Source: Enoplolaimus lenunculus
Taxonomy: Eukaryota > Nematoda > Enoplea > Enoplida > Thoracostomopsidae
DNA length: 64,000 nt
Reading direction: 5' to 3'
Assembly: GCA_030248215.1 (NCBI GenBank)
Contig: JASANG010000845.1
Span: 164,303-228,302, forward strand
Every line of letters starts with the position of its first letter. Position 1 is the stretch's first letter. The position numbers and the translations under genes are program-made. This document shows, one piece after another, positions 36,545 to 49,800 of this stretch. Below the pieces are notes generated by a model. That model saw only the letters and a program-made list of their open reading frames with translations, had not been told where the DNA came from and searched no databases.

Positions 36545-37113
36545 TGCAGTGCACAAACTTTAAATGCTCACAAAACACGACTGAAACATAGAATAAAAGT
36601 GTGCATTTAGATAGAAAACGAACTTGTGCATTTAATATATGCTTGAAAGAATACTCGATTTTACCTTCAGAATGAGTTAAACTCAATCAGAAACCTGAAC
36701 TCTGAATTAGGTTTTTCAGAATTCTGAAATGAACTCATTTTGGGTTAATTAATCAAATCAGTTAGAATCAAGTCAATTCAGAGCGAGTTGATGTTACCTG
36801 ATGTTAACACAGAAATAATTACAAATGATTAATTCGCCCTCTGAGTTAATTAATCAACTCTTCGGAACAGTGTAGGTGCTACACGCACATGAGCCTACCT
36901 CTAGGTATAAAAAGGTCCAAAATGTCCTAATTTATTATGCACACTTTGGGTTTTCATGTAGTTATTCTTTGCGTTTTTGCAAAAATCACGATTCCTTGAC
37001 TTTCAGCATTGTAATCATGCAGAAATTAATATTACAACGGAGTAGATACAAGTGGTGTGTGGCAAATTGGCAATTTGTATTACACGCATTTGAGAATATC
37101 GGTGACAAAATCG

Positions 37114-37848
37114 TCAACGTCTAACTTTGAAGTGCTGCTTGAAAAACTGTGCCATCCAGTCCGAAGTGCTCAAAAACCACGGCAACACCGAACACGCGTG
37201 AAACATTCCGAATAAAATTGCTAAAAAAGTAATTTTAAAGAATGACTCAATACAGTAGACACCTCTTGCGGCTCCGATGGGCAAAATGCCAATAATTGAC
37301 GTCATTGCTCCCTGAATAACAGGCAGTCCAAGCGAAGATAGCGAAATTCGAATTTTATCCTCTGCCGTACCTGGGGCGTGGATATAACCGTGAACAATAT
37401 GAGCCGTATAGTCCACCGACAATCCTATCGACATAATGATCACCACAGCTGATACAGCGTCAAGGTTGACCTCCCAGAATGCCATATATCCAAATACTCC
37501 TAAGTCGATCGACACAACACATATAAGTGTCCAAATTACGCAATAAACATTACGAAAAAACAACAGCGCAACAAAAGATAAACAAATAATCGCCATCGAC
37601 ATAGTCGTGATCGTTGTTATTCCTATTAGAGCGTAGTAATCAACGAAGGGATAGTCTCCATGGTACGTTGTAATGTTATACTCAGGATATTGCGAGTGGA
37701 GTGCACGTACTGTAGATGCGACATGTATGCGACAAAAATTTGTTGTGAAATTGCGAACACCAATACGAAACCGGAACGCTTCCAATCGGGCGGTACATCC
37801 GGGACATGCTAGTGGTTCGGATTCGGAGACACGAACCCAGTGCATATC
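37114..37848 (-). CDS. Terminal exon of the Patched-related gene (proximal copy)
   Basis: In phase 0 it joins exon 39537-40927 and encodes residues 1026-1269. The content is the rest of the second extracellular domain (CPGCTARLEAFRFRIGVRNF and 'EYNITTYHGDYPFVDYYALI') and then helices 8-12. These carry the VNLDAVSAVVIIMSIGLSVD motif, 'GLPVIQGAMTSIIGILPIGAA', and the last helix before a short basic tail. It is the copy nearest the upstream exons and so the expected functional last exon. Confidence 0.85.
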   Translation of the reverse strand, partial: DMHWVRVSESEPLACPGCTARLEAFRFRIGVRNFTTNFCRIHVASTVRALHSQYPEYNITTYHGDYPFVDYYALIGITTITTMSMAIICLSFVALLFFRNVYCVIWTLICVVSIDLGVFGYMAFWEVNLDAVSAVVIIMSIGLSVDYTAHIVHGYIHAPGTAEDKIRISLSSLGLPVIQGAMTSIIGILPIGAARGVYCIESFFKITFLAILFGMFHACSVLPWFLSTSDWMAQFFKQHFKVRR

Positions 37849-40800
37849 CTGAAATGAAAGACAACTGGTTTTTGTACACTTCCCTCGACATTTAAGGCTA
37901 TTCAGATTTAGGTTACGGATAGGTTTAGAAAAAGGTTTACCTATGCCTAAGTCTAAGCCTAATGTTTGTCTATAAGTATAAGCCCAACCCTCAATTTTAT
38001 GTAGGGAGAAAGTGTACAACAATGAAGACAGTATCGTAGTGATACGTAAACTTGAGCAGGCGGTACATGCAAAGGCGCCGAAGGCAAACCAATATTGGGG
38101 GGCACAATGGTTATTTTGCCGACATCATGTTGTTTTGCAAAAAAAACCTGTGGCAGACAAAATTTTCCAGTAAAGTGAGGTATTCACTTTAACTCTACAG
38201 TATCGTAAAAGCTTGTTTTCGCTTTTCATCACCACATAAAAGAAATTATTTATGTCATTCACTAGCAAATTATCCAAAATAACAATATAAATGCTCATTA
38301 TCAGCATGTGGTTTAATCGATATTGTGTCTATGTGAACCTCAACAGTGACGGAGCAGCCAGGGGTTGGGTATCTGCACAAACGTCAAGGTGCAGCCCTTG
38401 ATGTAGAGGTAGATCCAGAATTTCTCGGTGTTCGATCTGAGGTTCTCCGTCCGAGGTCACGCTCGTTGTTTGACAGCTGTAAAGAGACCCGTCCATTAAA
38501 GTTTCACACAAAAGTTGGAAAATGTAGAATCTAGATAGTGAACCCATCTTTAAAATGAATCACACTTCGCGCCCAGCGGGAAAATTTTCTAACATTATTT
38601 TTAGGTAAAAGCTTATAGAATTTTCATATGCTCCAACCAGGGGAGACAGCACACGCAACTAAATATTCAGTGAGTTATATTACCTTAGGGGGCTGCGCTC
38701 TCCATTTAGAACATTGGTGGGGGGCCAAAAACAAATGATTCTTGTGCACTTTCCTCGACATTTAAGGCTATTAAGGTTAGGTTAAGGGTAGGCTTAGGTT
38801 TGGAAAACGGTTTACCGTTCAAGCCTAACCTTTGACTTTAAGTATAAGCCCAACCAGGGTGGGTTAGGACTTTACCCGCGGGTACCCTTGAGTAAACGTG
38901 GGTCGGAAAAATTTCATCCGCGGGTAAAGATTTGTATCACGCGGGTTAAAAAAATTGGCAGTTTCACCCGCGCCAAAATTTTTAAGGGTTTAGGTACAAA
39001 ATATGCACTATTAGTTAAGCTAGTGTGAGCGTTGAAAAAGCAAAAGTTCTGTGCTTTGTTTAGTTCGGTTTGAGATTTTGTAGTTTATAGTAAGCTTTCA
39101 AGTGCAAAATTCACTAGAGCTATTGCGCAAAACTTCATTAAAGTGCAAATCACCAGCGATCTGTAAGCTTCAGGCGCGGTTAAGAGGTGGGTCGTGGGTA
39201 GAAATTTTACCGTGGGTAAACTCGCGGGTTAAAACATCGTATTTACCTGCGTAAAGCGCGGGTCGCTTAAAAATCTTTACCCACATCCCATTCTGAGCTG
39301 AGCTCAACTCTTAACTTTAAATGCGATAGTGTACAATAATGGAAGACACTTTCATTGGGACAGGAAAACTTGAGCAGAAGGTATATATGCAGACAAGTGC
39401 TATCTTATAAAAAGTGGACTATACATCTGCAAGCAAACTTTTCTTAAACACTATTTTACTATTTTAGCTGTTTAGTTTCATACTTTTCTGTCTGGCGGCA
39501 GTGAGGCTCTTTGCACTCGTGTAGCAGTATTATAACCTTTCGACTACAGCAACCAAAGCCATCCCAGACCGATTTCGGAAAACTTACTGGCAAAACTTGT
39601 TTGCGATACGAATTAAGCGTCGACCATTGCCGCAGTTGTTTTTGCCAAACTTGAGAAGTATTTTCTTCCAACGATTGAGTTTCGGCCAAAAACTCTTCGT
39701 ATTCTCGTAAGAAAAAATCCGTCGCGTCTGGTCCCATGCCAAAATCGCTGTTTTCAGCCGCCGAAACCATCGCGTGCAACTTTGTTCGTTCTTCTGGTAG
39801 CGTCAAATTCGGAGCTCTGTTGACAACGATATCGATTTGTTGTCCGAATTTTGCAAATTCTTCGACCAGAAATCGCCACATCTTGGAGCTGTGATGATCA
39901 GTGGGTGCAACGCGATACATTTGAAGGCCTTGGCGGACGTGTCCAATGCCTATACACGCAAGGATTATGTAAATTGTGTATAGTGCGCAAGTTACAAAAC
40001 GGCCAACTTTACTCAACAATGCTGGAACGTAGTAGTTTTCAATGAAATCGACTATAAAGTCGCGTTCGGCTATTTTGTTGCTGAATGCTTGCAGATGCTG
40101 TGACTGCTGCGATGATCTTAGTGATTGAGATAACTTTCGTAACGTTTTTTCTGCAGGTGACGTTTCGGGCGGAGATAATGTTTCCATTGTAGATGACGTT
40201 TCCGACTGAGGTGGCGTTTTCCGCCATTTTGACGTTTCTTCTGTAGATAATGTTTTTGGGCTAAATGACGTTTTTTGCAGAAGTGACGTTTGTCTTAAAG
40301 GTGACGTGCTGGATTCAAATGACGTTTCTTGCGGGCATGAATTTTCTCGTAAATGTGATATTTCTGATAAAAGTGACGTGTTTTGTGGAGATGATGTTTC
40401 TCGTGGAGGAGACATGTTTCGTGAATTAAGCGTTTCTCGTGGATGTGAGGTTTCTTGTGAAGACAACGGGTCTCGTTGAGGTGGCGTTTCTGTTGGAAGC
40501 GGGGTTTCTTCCAAAATGCTGTGGCAGACATTTGAAGTCTGGTGGTTTACTGCAGTTGTTGTTGTTAGGGAGCTTATCGAGGGATTAGTTGATGGGAACT
40601 TGAGATTCGCATGATTAAATTGTTTTTCAGTAAAGATATTGTTTGTCTTAAGGGCAGATGTAGGCATCGACATATTAAATGTTACGGATCTGTTCTCGTT
40701 TAATGCTGAACATTTCTTTTTAATATTCGCTATGTTTCTGTTGATGACGCCATTCGAATGATGGTTGAGTCCATTTGCCAGAGGACATTCGTGAGCGAGG

Positions 40801-43800
40801 TTGAAAATTTTAGAATTGGAAAGATCTGAGATTTGACACTTTTCCGATTGGTGGTTCGAACTGTTTACTGACAAATGCTCTGGGTTCTGAACAGCCGATC
40901 TTCCGTATAGTAGTGCATCGTGTTTACCTTAAAACGATGCAAAGTTATGTTCAAGACTTTTTTAGGTGTAAAAGGTTGTGGTGTAATAAATGAGGTGAAA
41001 ATACTGATATGCTTTATATTAATTTTTCTTCTGAACAGTGAATGATTTTTAGGCATACACTACTCAGTGAACCGAGTACTTGCATTTAAATTGGGGTCGC
41101 AGAATAAGAATAAAATATATGCCAAGAATTGATTGAGCGTCTGGAAAATCAAAATTTGTGTTTGTGTACATCTTTCTTTTTGCATCCTGTATTATAATTA
41201 GTAAGAGAGTGTAGAAATAAAAATAGCTCATTCACAAGTAGTCAATAAAGTGGCTACATTACAAATTGTAAGATAAAAATTGAAAGCACAATTTAAAAAC
41301 CGAATTTTCATTGGCCTACTGATTAAGCTTCTGTAACATTTGGTGTGTGCAATAAAAGATCAGCATCGTAAACACAATTTGGTATCGTAGTGACCCTAAT
41401 AAGACTGGGGTAATGAGAGAAGGATCCCATTTTGATTTCCCATCAATACGATGCCCTATACTTAATAGATTTTGTTATTCGATGGATTCCATAATTCTAC
41501 ATATATTGTCTATGAAAGAAGAGACGAAAGACAGAAATACGAAGAATAGCTTAAACTGTTTAAAAATTAACAAAAAACATAAGCTTAGGTTTTGGACTAT
41601 TTTTACTTGGGCTTAGATATAGACTTACCTTTACGTTTTAGGCTTAGGCTTAGGAATGTGCTTTATACTATTGTTACGGCCCTGGTCTATACATTACCTG
41701 TTTTACATATTAGCTTTAGATGACAAAGAAATAAGTTAAATGATAAGTTTATATATCTTGCGGTCAACTTCATTTAAGGAATGCTTGTGCCTGACGATTG
41801 GCCGTTTATATTATAAAGGCGGTTCTCCGTCTTCATACTGGGTACGTTTCTAAAATTTACGTCATCCATTTAACTTGACTAAAACCTTATGCTGTTGTCA
41901 CGCCCTAACCACGAAGTATATATATCTGTTACGGCCACTGTATAGAACAGGGCCGTAACAGTATAGTATTTGCATGTTCCTAAGCCTAATCCTAAACCTA
42001 AACTAAAAACTAAGCGTAAGAATGAGCTCATACCTAAGCCTAAGCCGAAGTCAAAGCCTAAAGCAAAAAATTAGCCTAATGCTTAAAGCTTGCTATACTG
42101 CACTCCCACAGATAAACGTTTCGCCCTGACATATTTACATGGGCCCCTATTACCGTAAAATTCGTTTGTAAGCAATAGAGAAACTTAGTAGTAGCACGTA
42201 AAACCCGAAACTTACTATCAAACTGATAAACAGCCAAAAAATACATGGTTGTATTCGCCAACCCATGCCGCTCAACCTCGCCAGCCAAATGCGTACACGC
42301 GTAATAGAACGTTAATTGATATGTGTATAAAAACGCAAATGCAATTGCAGTGACATAACTAAACACTTTCGGTCCAAGCATATCACAGTAAGCGCCGATC
42401 ATGAATGATAAAAACGTTGTTAACGATGTTACTGTTACCGATCCAATTGAATCCGTTAACGTGTCTCGAGTTCGTAATGCAAGTTGTGAGCTTGGATTGG
42501 TTCGTGACCAGCTTGCCATCATGATAAACATATCATCGAGACCGACAGCTTAAGAAACAAATAACATCTGTGTCACAGTTAAACATAACAAAACACTGGG
42601 GTTTGTTGTTAAACTCCGTGGAAGAATATTGACTCCTAAAAAGATTTTCACCTTGTTTGTAAGCCATCGAAATGCTTGTATGTCCATCCTGAAAAATGTT
42701 TAGCCCCCTATCAAGGTGAGCTGGCTACGGGTCTCGTGTGCCTAAAGCCAATTTTATCATTTAATAGTCAGACAGTGGAAGACTTGCTCAACTGATACGA
42801 AATAATATGCAGCGCATAATGCGCAGTACAAATTAACTACGAGTCGTGTAGACATCGGCGGACGCAGAAAGTTATTTTATCTGAGGGGAAAAGTTGTGAC
42901 CTTAGTACCATTTATCACAAAAAATCTGAGAGAAAATTGTAAAGTAGGACCTTATCATTTTTTACAAAAAATTTTCTGAGTGGAAAGAATTATAACGTAG
43001 GGACTTCACCATTTCAACACAAAAAATATTCTGACGAGGAGGGGGGCGTACGCCCCCTGCCCCTTTCTAGATCCGTTAGTGAACACAGAGCCCTTTCGGA
43101 CTCGAACGTCAAGCTCTAACAATAGTCGAGCTGCAGTATAGCTGAGAAAGGGGGCGGTTGAATACCTATATGTATCCTTTTTTCTTGTATCATTTTTATG
43201 GACAGAGTTGTGTACATTGTGTGGAAATTTGTTTTGGCTGGGAGTCCTGCAATTCAGTTCTAATGTATTGTGGCTCCTGTGTAAAGGTATGGTACGTAAT
43301 GGATAACTTTTCAGATAAGTTGTATAAGGTATGTAATGGATTTCAGAAAAATGTAATTTGCGAATTTTAGTGCAAAAGTTGTTATTATAATGAGGGGATG
43401 TGATTTGCCGCGGGGTATTCATTTTTACTACTGTGGCGATACTTCTTATTATAAATATGTAGTCCGTCTGATAGCTTCTGTGGTTTATTGCACAAGATGC
43501 ACCAGATTTTACATTGAAGAAGTGATCAGGAAGGTGCGCATATAAGTTTGAAAAACCTTTGGAATTCTTGCCAAATTAAGTAGTATTGTGGAGAGACCAA
43601 TCATAGAAGCGTGTCCCGCATCGGACCCGTGATATTTTCGTTCATGTATGCGCGTAGCGCTTTGGCTGCCTGACCACGGGTTGTATTCATTTGCGAGTAC
43701 GCTGGTTTATTGAGGTGTTCGCTGTCAAACTGCGGGATGTACATGAAACGCTCGTGTTAACACTACTTTGTGTACGCTATATACGTACCCGAATGATGTA

Positions 43801-46800
43801 TTCCATTGCCGTTTGCAATGCCATTCTGCGTTCTGTTCCTTGCTATCTCATATATATGCAATCCTTGTTATTTTCTATTTTTGTAGCATTCGCCTATGTA
43901 TCCGTAAACGGGCTGCTTAATCATCTGAAACTACGTCTGCTGTACAAGCCCAACCTTCAGCTGAGCTGACCTAGCATAAACCACGAGCGGGCGTTTTAAA
44001 TCTCGAACTGTCCTTTTACCCACACGTATATAGTGTTGCTGGTCGCCAATGTAAGGGCCGTGCTGAAGACGTGTTTTATTCAAGCTCTAACGCGCTCAAG
44101 ACTGACACAGTCAGCTGAAATACAATATAGCCACGGGTGCCAACGCTTTGCTCAGCAATATAGCATGTGTGTTATAGCAAGTGTATGCCGTTAACATTTC
44201 AACGGTGCGCGTAGTGTTGGCTGCTACCATTCGTTATGGGCGCGACCTCGCTTTTGAAACTAAAGCAAAAGACATATTTGCACGTTGCGTGTTCAAAAAG
44301 GGACAGGTCTGGGAAGCTTGTTATTTGCAGTTTTATTTGTTTCTGACTTTTGTAACACCGAGGGCATAAGCTGAGTAGGGTGCGGAGTGCGAGACCACAA
44401 ACTTTTTATCCGTACATCGAGGGGCTGTATAGGCTTAACTTTGGCCAGAAAATTGCGGAGTCAATCAAGATAGGTTTACCAAAACCCGCTCCATAGCACA
44501 AATGCTTGCGCGATTCCAAATTGTGCGCGCACCACGAGGATTGTTATAACATAGGACCCCGACCTTAGAGCGCCTCATAATTCATTGTTACTACACGAAT
44601 AGCCATTTACGGCCCTAGGGTTAAATTTTTTAAAAACTTTTCTTAGATTAGGATCCAAAACGTATACCACTCGATGCGCGTAGTCGCGCTGATTGTGAAA
44701 TAATTTCCCCACTTTAGTACATAGTATTTATCACATGTAGCCGTTACGGAACCTCGCCAGAAAATTTGTAAAAATGACTTTTTCAATTTCTAGCTAAGAG
44801 AATAGTACCAATGGATTCCTCTTGATGCACTGAGCCTGAAAAATACACCGATAGTGGTTCTCAAACAAATACTTCGAAAGTTATGACCCTTCAAGGTCCG
44901 GTCTTAAACGCCAACAGGGGCCTCGTCAAAGTTTTTACAACCAAGGCACCAGGTGCACACCGTCGCGTTCGTTGCACCCGCCGAAGTCTAGAAAAAATAC
45001 TCCAACTACGGTCCGCAAATGATTAGCTCAAAGGTACAACCTAAATAAGTACACCACCCTTTGCGTCATTACTAGTATAGGAAATTGAGTATCCTAGGTA
45101 ATTGCGAACTGGCAATTCAACAGTGGAATTCTTCTTTTAAAATAGGGATTTTGCCTAACTTTAGTTGGTTTAAGAGTATAGTTGCTCGCTTAGTCTAGTG
45201 AAATAAGCTGGGTTGATAATTGTTGCAATAATTCTTTTGTGCAATACTATGCTTTTATTCACGGTTTATTGGTTGCTTTCATCTTTTTGTTTTGTTGCGT
45301 TTTTGTAACTGTATGCAGATACTAATGCCATAGGGCATTTTTAATAACCTAAAATTTCGTATGGAGCGCCACTTAGAACCCTTAACAATCGATATATCCG
45401 TAAACAAATTGGTTATGTGTGAGTACGGGTCACCCTTAGTTTCTTGTGGTTTCATGACTAAGAGAAACGTTTAAGGCAGTATTGTGTTTTACCCCACCCC
45501 AAGGCACATCATCTGTAACATTAAGGGTCATCCACGTAATAATGTCTACGCTACTGTAAAAATTCTCCACACACCTGGTTTTAAGGGCGGGACAAAACGA
45601 CGATGTTCTTAAGCTATAAAGCCTTAACAGAAGGTGTAATTAGCTAGTTGGGTTTGGCAGCAGGTCCTTCGAAGGGACTAAGGACAATGTAGGCACTCTC
45701 TGGACACAGTGTCTGACAATACGATTTCCTTCGAACAGACCCTGTATAATCGCAAACACAAAGTTCCTGCGAACAAACTTTGTGTTATGAAATAAGCTGA
45801 GCCCTTCTGACAGGCTCTGGACAAAACAGTTGTCCTTTAAATAACGTATTGACAATTTAGCATGAGCATGAACGGCAACGTGAGCAAACATAGGCCGTTT
45901 AGAGGGAGTGCGAGTTGTCAACAGGGTCTACACAGGATATGAGCGACAACTGGACATGTAATTATGGACTAAATAAAACTACAGACTTAGGGGCTCGTAT
46001 TTGGGATAATTTTTTCATTAGCGCAGACAGTATAACGTGGATGACCTATTATGTGTACACCTTTCGTACCCCAATTTTATATACCAGTGCCCGTAACAAC
46101 AGAGGGTACTATCGGAATCCTGTTACTTTCAGAACCTGATACCACGCCATGGGACCATCATCCGCTAGACAAGTTAGCTTATATTGGGAGACCCACAGGC
46201 ATCGGACACCTGTTAGAATACCAGCTTAAATCCTTCTGCCGAGTTATTCGTTAACCGCAGCCGTTACAGTATTACACGTCGTCCATTTTATTGTGTGCCC
46301 CGCGTGTGGATTTTGGCGAGGCCCATTTCCCACTCGAATTTAGGAAAACGCTACAAACGGGAAATTGAAGAAAAAAAACTTGATCAAGTGAATTGAAACA
46401 TTTTATAAAACGCACATGGAATTGGAATTCAGTTTTCGGTTGTCAATTTACTACTAGCGAAATAAAAATCTATGGCAGTGGGAAATTGAAACAGTTTTCA
46501 AAATCAAGTGGTAAATTGATAAGCAATCTAAAAAGTAAAAGGGAAATTGAAAAGTGGTGAAAAACTGCAAGAGAGAATAGGAGTTCAGAAATCTGTTTCA
46601 ATTTCCTTCACAGACATACTATTGGAACCGGCAGTGGACAATTGAATTTTCCACAAACCGGAAATGAATTGCGGTAGGTAACATGTCGTCAATCTTTAGG
46701 TCAGTAGGTCATTCTGTGGTTTATACTCAAACCAAATAAAATCGAAGATTTCTCTGGATATTTGGATATGCGAGGCGTCGCATCAGTTCTGCTTCTATAA

Positions 46801-49800
46801 ATCTTGTCAATATGACCTTTTCCTCGTTCTCCAGATCGTTCAAGACTTGTATATATTTACGCTGCTGATTAATAAATGTTGAAGTAAAATTTAACCAGTG
46901 ATAGGTATGGTATATTTTTTCATATCCGATATCCGGCAATTCCTGCCGGATTCCGACAACACTGCCGGATGAAGCAATAGCACTGTTTAATTGTTTGTTG
47001 CTGGTTTAGTTAAATTCTTTGCTATTAATCCAATTGTTTGGATTAGGCTTAGGATTATTAATAGGCTTATTCTTACGCTGAGGTTTAGTCTAGACTTAAG
47101 CTTAGCATTTGTTTGTATTAGGCTTAGGCTTAGGATTAGTAATAGACTGATCTTTATACTGGGGTTGAGGGTCACACTTTTGTTTATCATTAATCTCGCA
47201 ATTAGTTATCAAACAGCTAGTTAGAAAAATACCACCAATGTCAAATGTAAAGCATGCACATAACTATGCGGGGGATGCTAGCGTTATGGGGAAAGCAATT
47301 AAATTCCCGCAATTCTTTCATACCCTGCTGTTATTCGTGCTTCTTCCTTCGTACGCAACAATTTGGGCAAAAATACCCAAAATTAAATACGGGACCCCTT
47401 GATTGTTTATTTTTCTACATATCGTTAATATATGACACCCGCAACGTTTTTGTCTGTACTTGTATTTGTTTGCCGACAGTCGTTAGTGACCTTTTGAACT
47501 TAAATTTTCAGAAGTTTTAAAATTTTATATATTTCTCACTAGGGAAAAGATCATGAATTCAACTTCTTGCATCGTTTTAAAACAGGGACAGTATCATTTT
47601 GCTCTCCGAAATTTTGTAACTCCTTCAATTTCCATATACGTGATCAAAATGTTGAACCAAATGGAAATTGAATTCACAGAACGTTTCAATTTCCCTTTTA
47701 GACTGTTTTAATTTTCGCAAACAGTAAATTGAAATGAAATTATCCTTTCAAATTACCATGGGATGTTAGAAAATTTAAGGATAATGGAAATTGAAAAAGT
47801 TTTCAAATTCAATTTCCTGTTTGAAGCGTTTGCCTAAATTCGAGCGGGAAATGGGCGTCGCCAAAATCCACACACGGGACACACAATAAAATGGATGACG
47901 CATTACGCATTATGAGATGCTGGAGTGGTTCGAAAGCTTGTTTACAAACTTTGATTTACGCATGGAAATATAAATTTATGGCCTCTTTAGAGATTATGAT
48001 TGAAGAATTATAGGGGCTTAATTTATCACGAAATGGATATTTATTTGAAACGATACATCCGAAAGAACCGAAGAAGTGAAAATAGTGAGATTTTTATTAG
48101 ATTTCGGCGAAGTAATGGGTCTTCCACGTTATACTGTGTACGCTACTGTAAAAAATTGTGTGCACATACGAGCCCCTACGTTTGTAGTTTTATTGTTTCC
48201 AAATTACATGTCCAAATGTCACTCATATCCTGTGTAGACACTGCTGACAACTCGCACTCTCTCTAACGACCTATGGTCTGTTACGTTGCCGTCCATACCC
48301 ATGCTAAATTGTCAATACGTTATTTAAAGGACAACTGTTATGTCCAGAGTCTGTCAGTAGGGACTCAGCTTATTTCATAACACAAAGTTTGTCTGAAGGA
48401 ACTTTGTTTAGTACTATACAGGGTCTGTTCGAAGGAACTTATATTGTCAGACACTGTGTCCAGACAGTCCCTACATTGTCCTTAGTCCCTTCGAAGGCCC
48501 TGCTGCGAAACCCCACTAGCTAATTACACCTTCTGTTAAGTCTTTAACCTTAAGAACATCGTCGTTTTGTCCCGCCGTTAAAACCAGGTTTGTGGACAAT
48601 TTTTTACAGTACCATAGACAGTATTACGCGGATGACCCATAATCATACAAAATTTTGTTTTTAAACGAAAGGATTTAGGTAAAAACATAAACTATTAGCG
48701 TTTAGTAATGTAGCAAGTTTAAAAACTGCTCCAAAAACTTAGGCTCGTCGACAAAACAGATTTTGCTAAATTTTTCGTGAGATTAAATTGCAAAATTTCT
48801 ATGAAAAACGTTGATTAGTCAAGAGATCACTGGAAGGTGTACACTCTGTAAATGTTCCATAATTTTTCATTTATTTATAATAACCATTTAAATACCACGA
48901 ATGTATTTAAGAGCTCGACACTAGGGGTGAAGAGAACGGTAGTTAGGAAATCGCACGAGCTTATGAGAGCTGTTTTGATTTCAACTGCGTGTACTTGATT
49001 TTAGGCGGCTGTTAGTCGTTATTTGTTGGAATATTGCTTGTAAGACACGGATCTAATCCGGCAAGTTTGGAGGATAACCTGTGTTTTAAGTAATTTCTAA
49101 GTGATTTTTACGAGTCGAAACGCGAATAACGCGTGGTATTTTGTACTGAAATTTTTGGCTGCGCGTATCAAAACGACGCCAATTTTTGCTTGAAACGAAC
49201 ATACTGAATAATTTCTGGAAAACTGTTGCTAGAGCTGAGCTAAAACTTATCTATTATCGAAGTTTCATAGAAAATTAGGAGAAATTTTGAATATACCTTA
49301 ACGCTTTGACATTGGACAGACCAGGTTTCGAGTAGTTATAAAGGTACTAAAACTGTGTGATCAAGGGTTGCTTTACTGAACAGTTGAGTAGTAGCGCCTG
49401 TAAAAGAACCATTTATTTTTATTTTATTTTATTTTGAATTGATAGTACTTATTTATTTTTGCGTCCAAGCGATTTGTGATATTTTTAGAAGTTCTGAGTA
49501 GGGACATTGTGGATATCGTTTCGGCACAGTCTCTGACAATAATGTTCGTTCGGACGAACTCCGTATAGTCGCTGAACAAATTATACGACAATTCGTCGCG
49601 CGACAGACAGCTTGTCGACTGACATTTCGTTGCTTAAAAACTTGTGCGTTGACAACTCGTCAATCCCGACAACTTGTCGCCCCGCACAACTCCTTGAAGC
49701 TGACAGCATGTCGCCCAGATAACTCATCAGGTCGACGAGTTATCGAGCCTACTTGCAGGCAACAAGTAGTCAGGTTGACGAGTTGAAGTTGACGACGAAA

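Larger units (their letters stand above)
34612..39010. repeat. Tandem segmental duplication, unit 2 (about 4399 bp)
   Basis: Direct repeat of 30211-34611. It is flanked on the right by the rest of the hAT-like MITE that is cut off in unit 1. So unit 2 keeps the ancestral right edge and unit 1 the ancestral left edge. Confidence 0.95.

Noticed and set aside
43085-43150. Minus-strand tRNA-like segment with a good B box (CGTTCGAGTCC)
   Set aside because: The T stem and acceptor do not pair; likely a SINE relic or chance.
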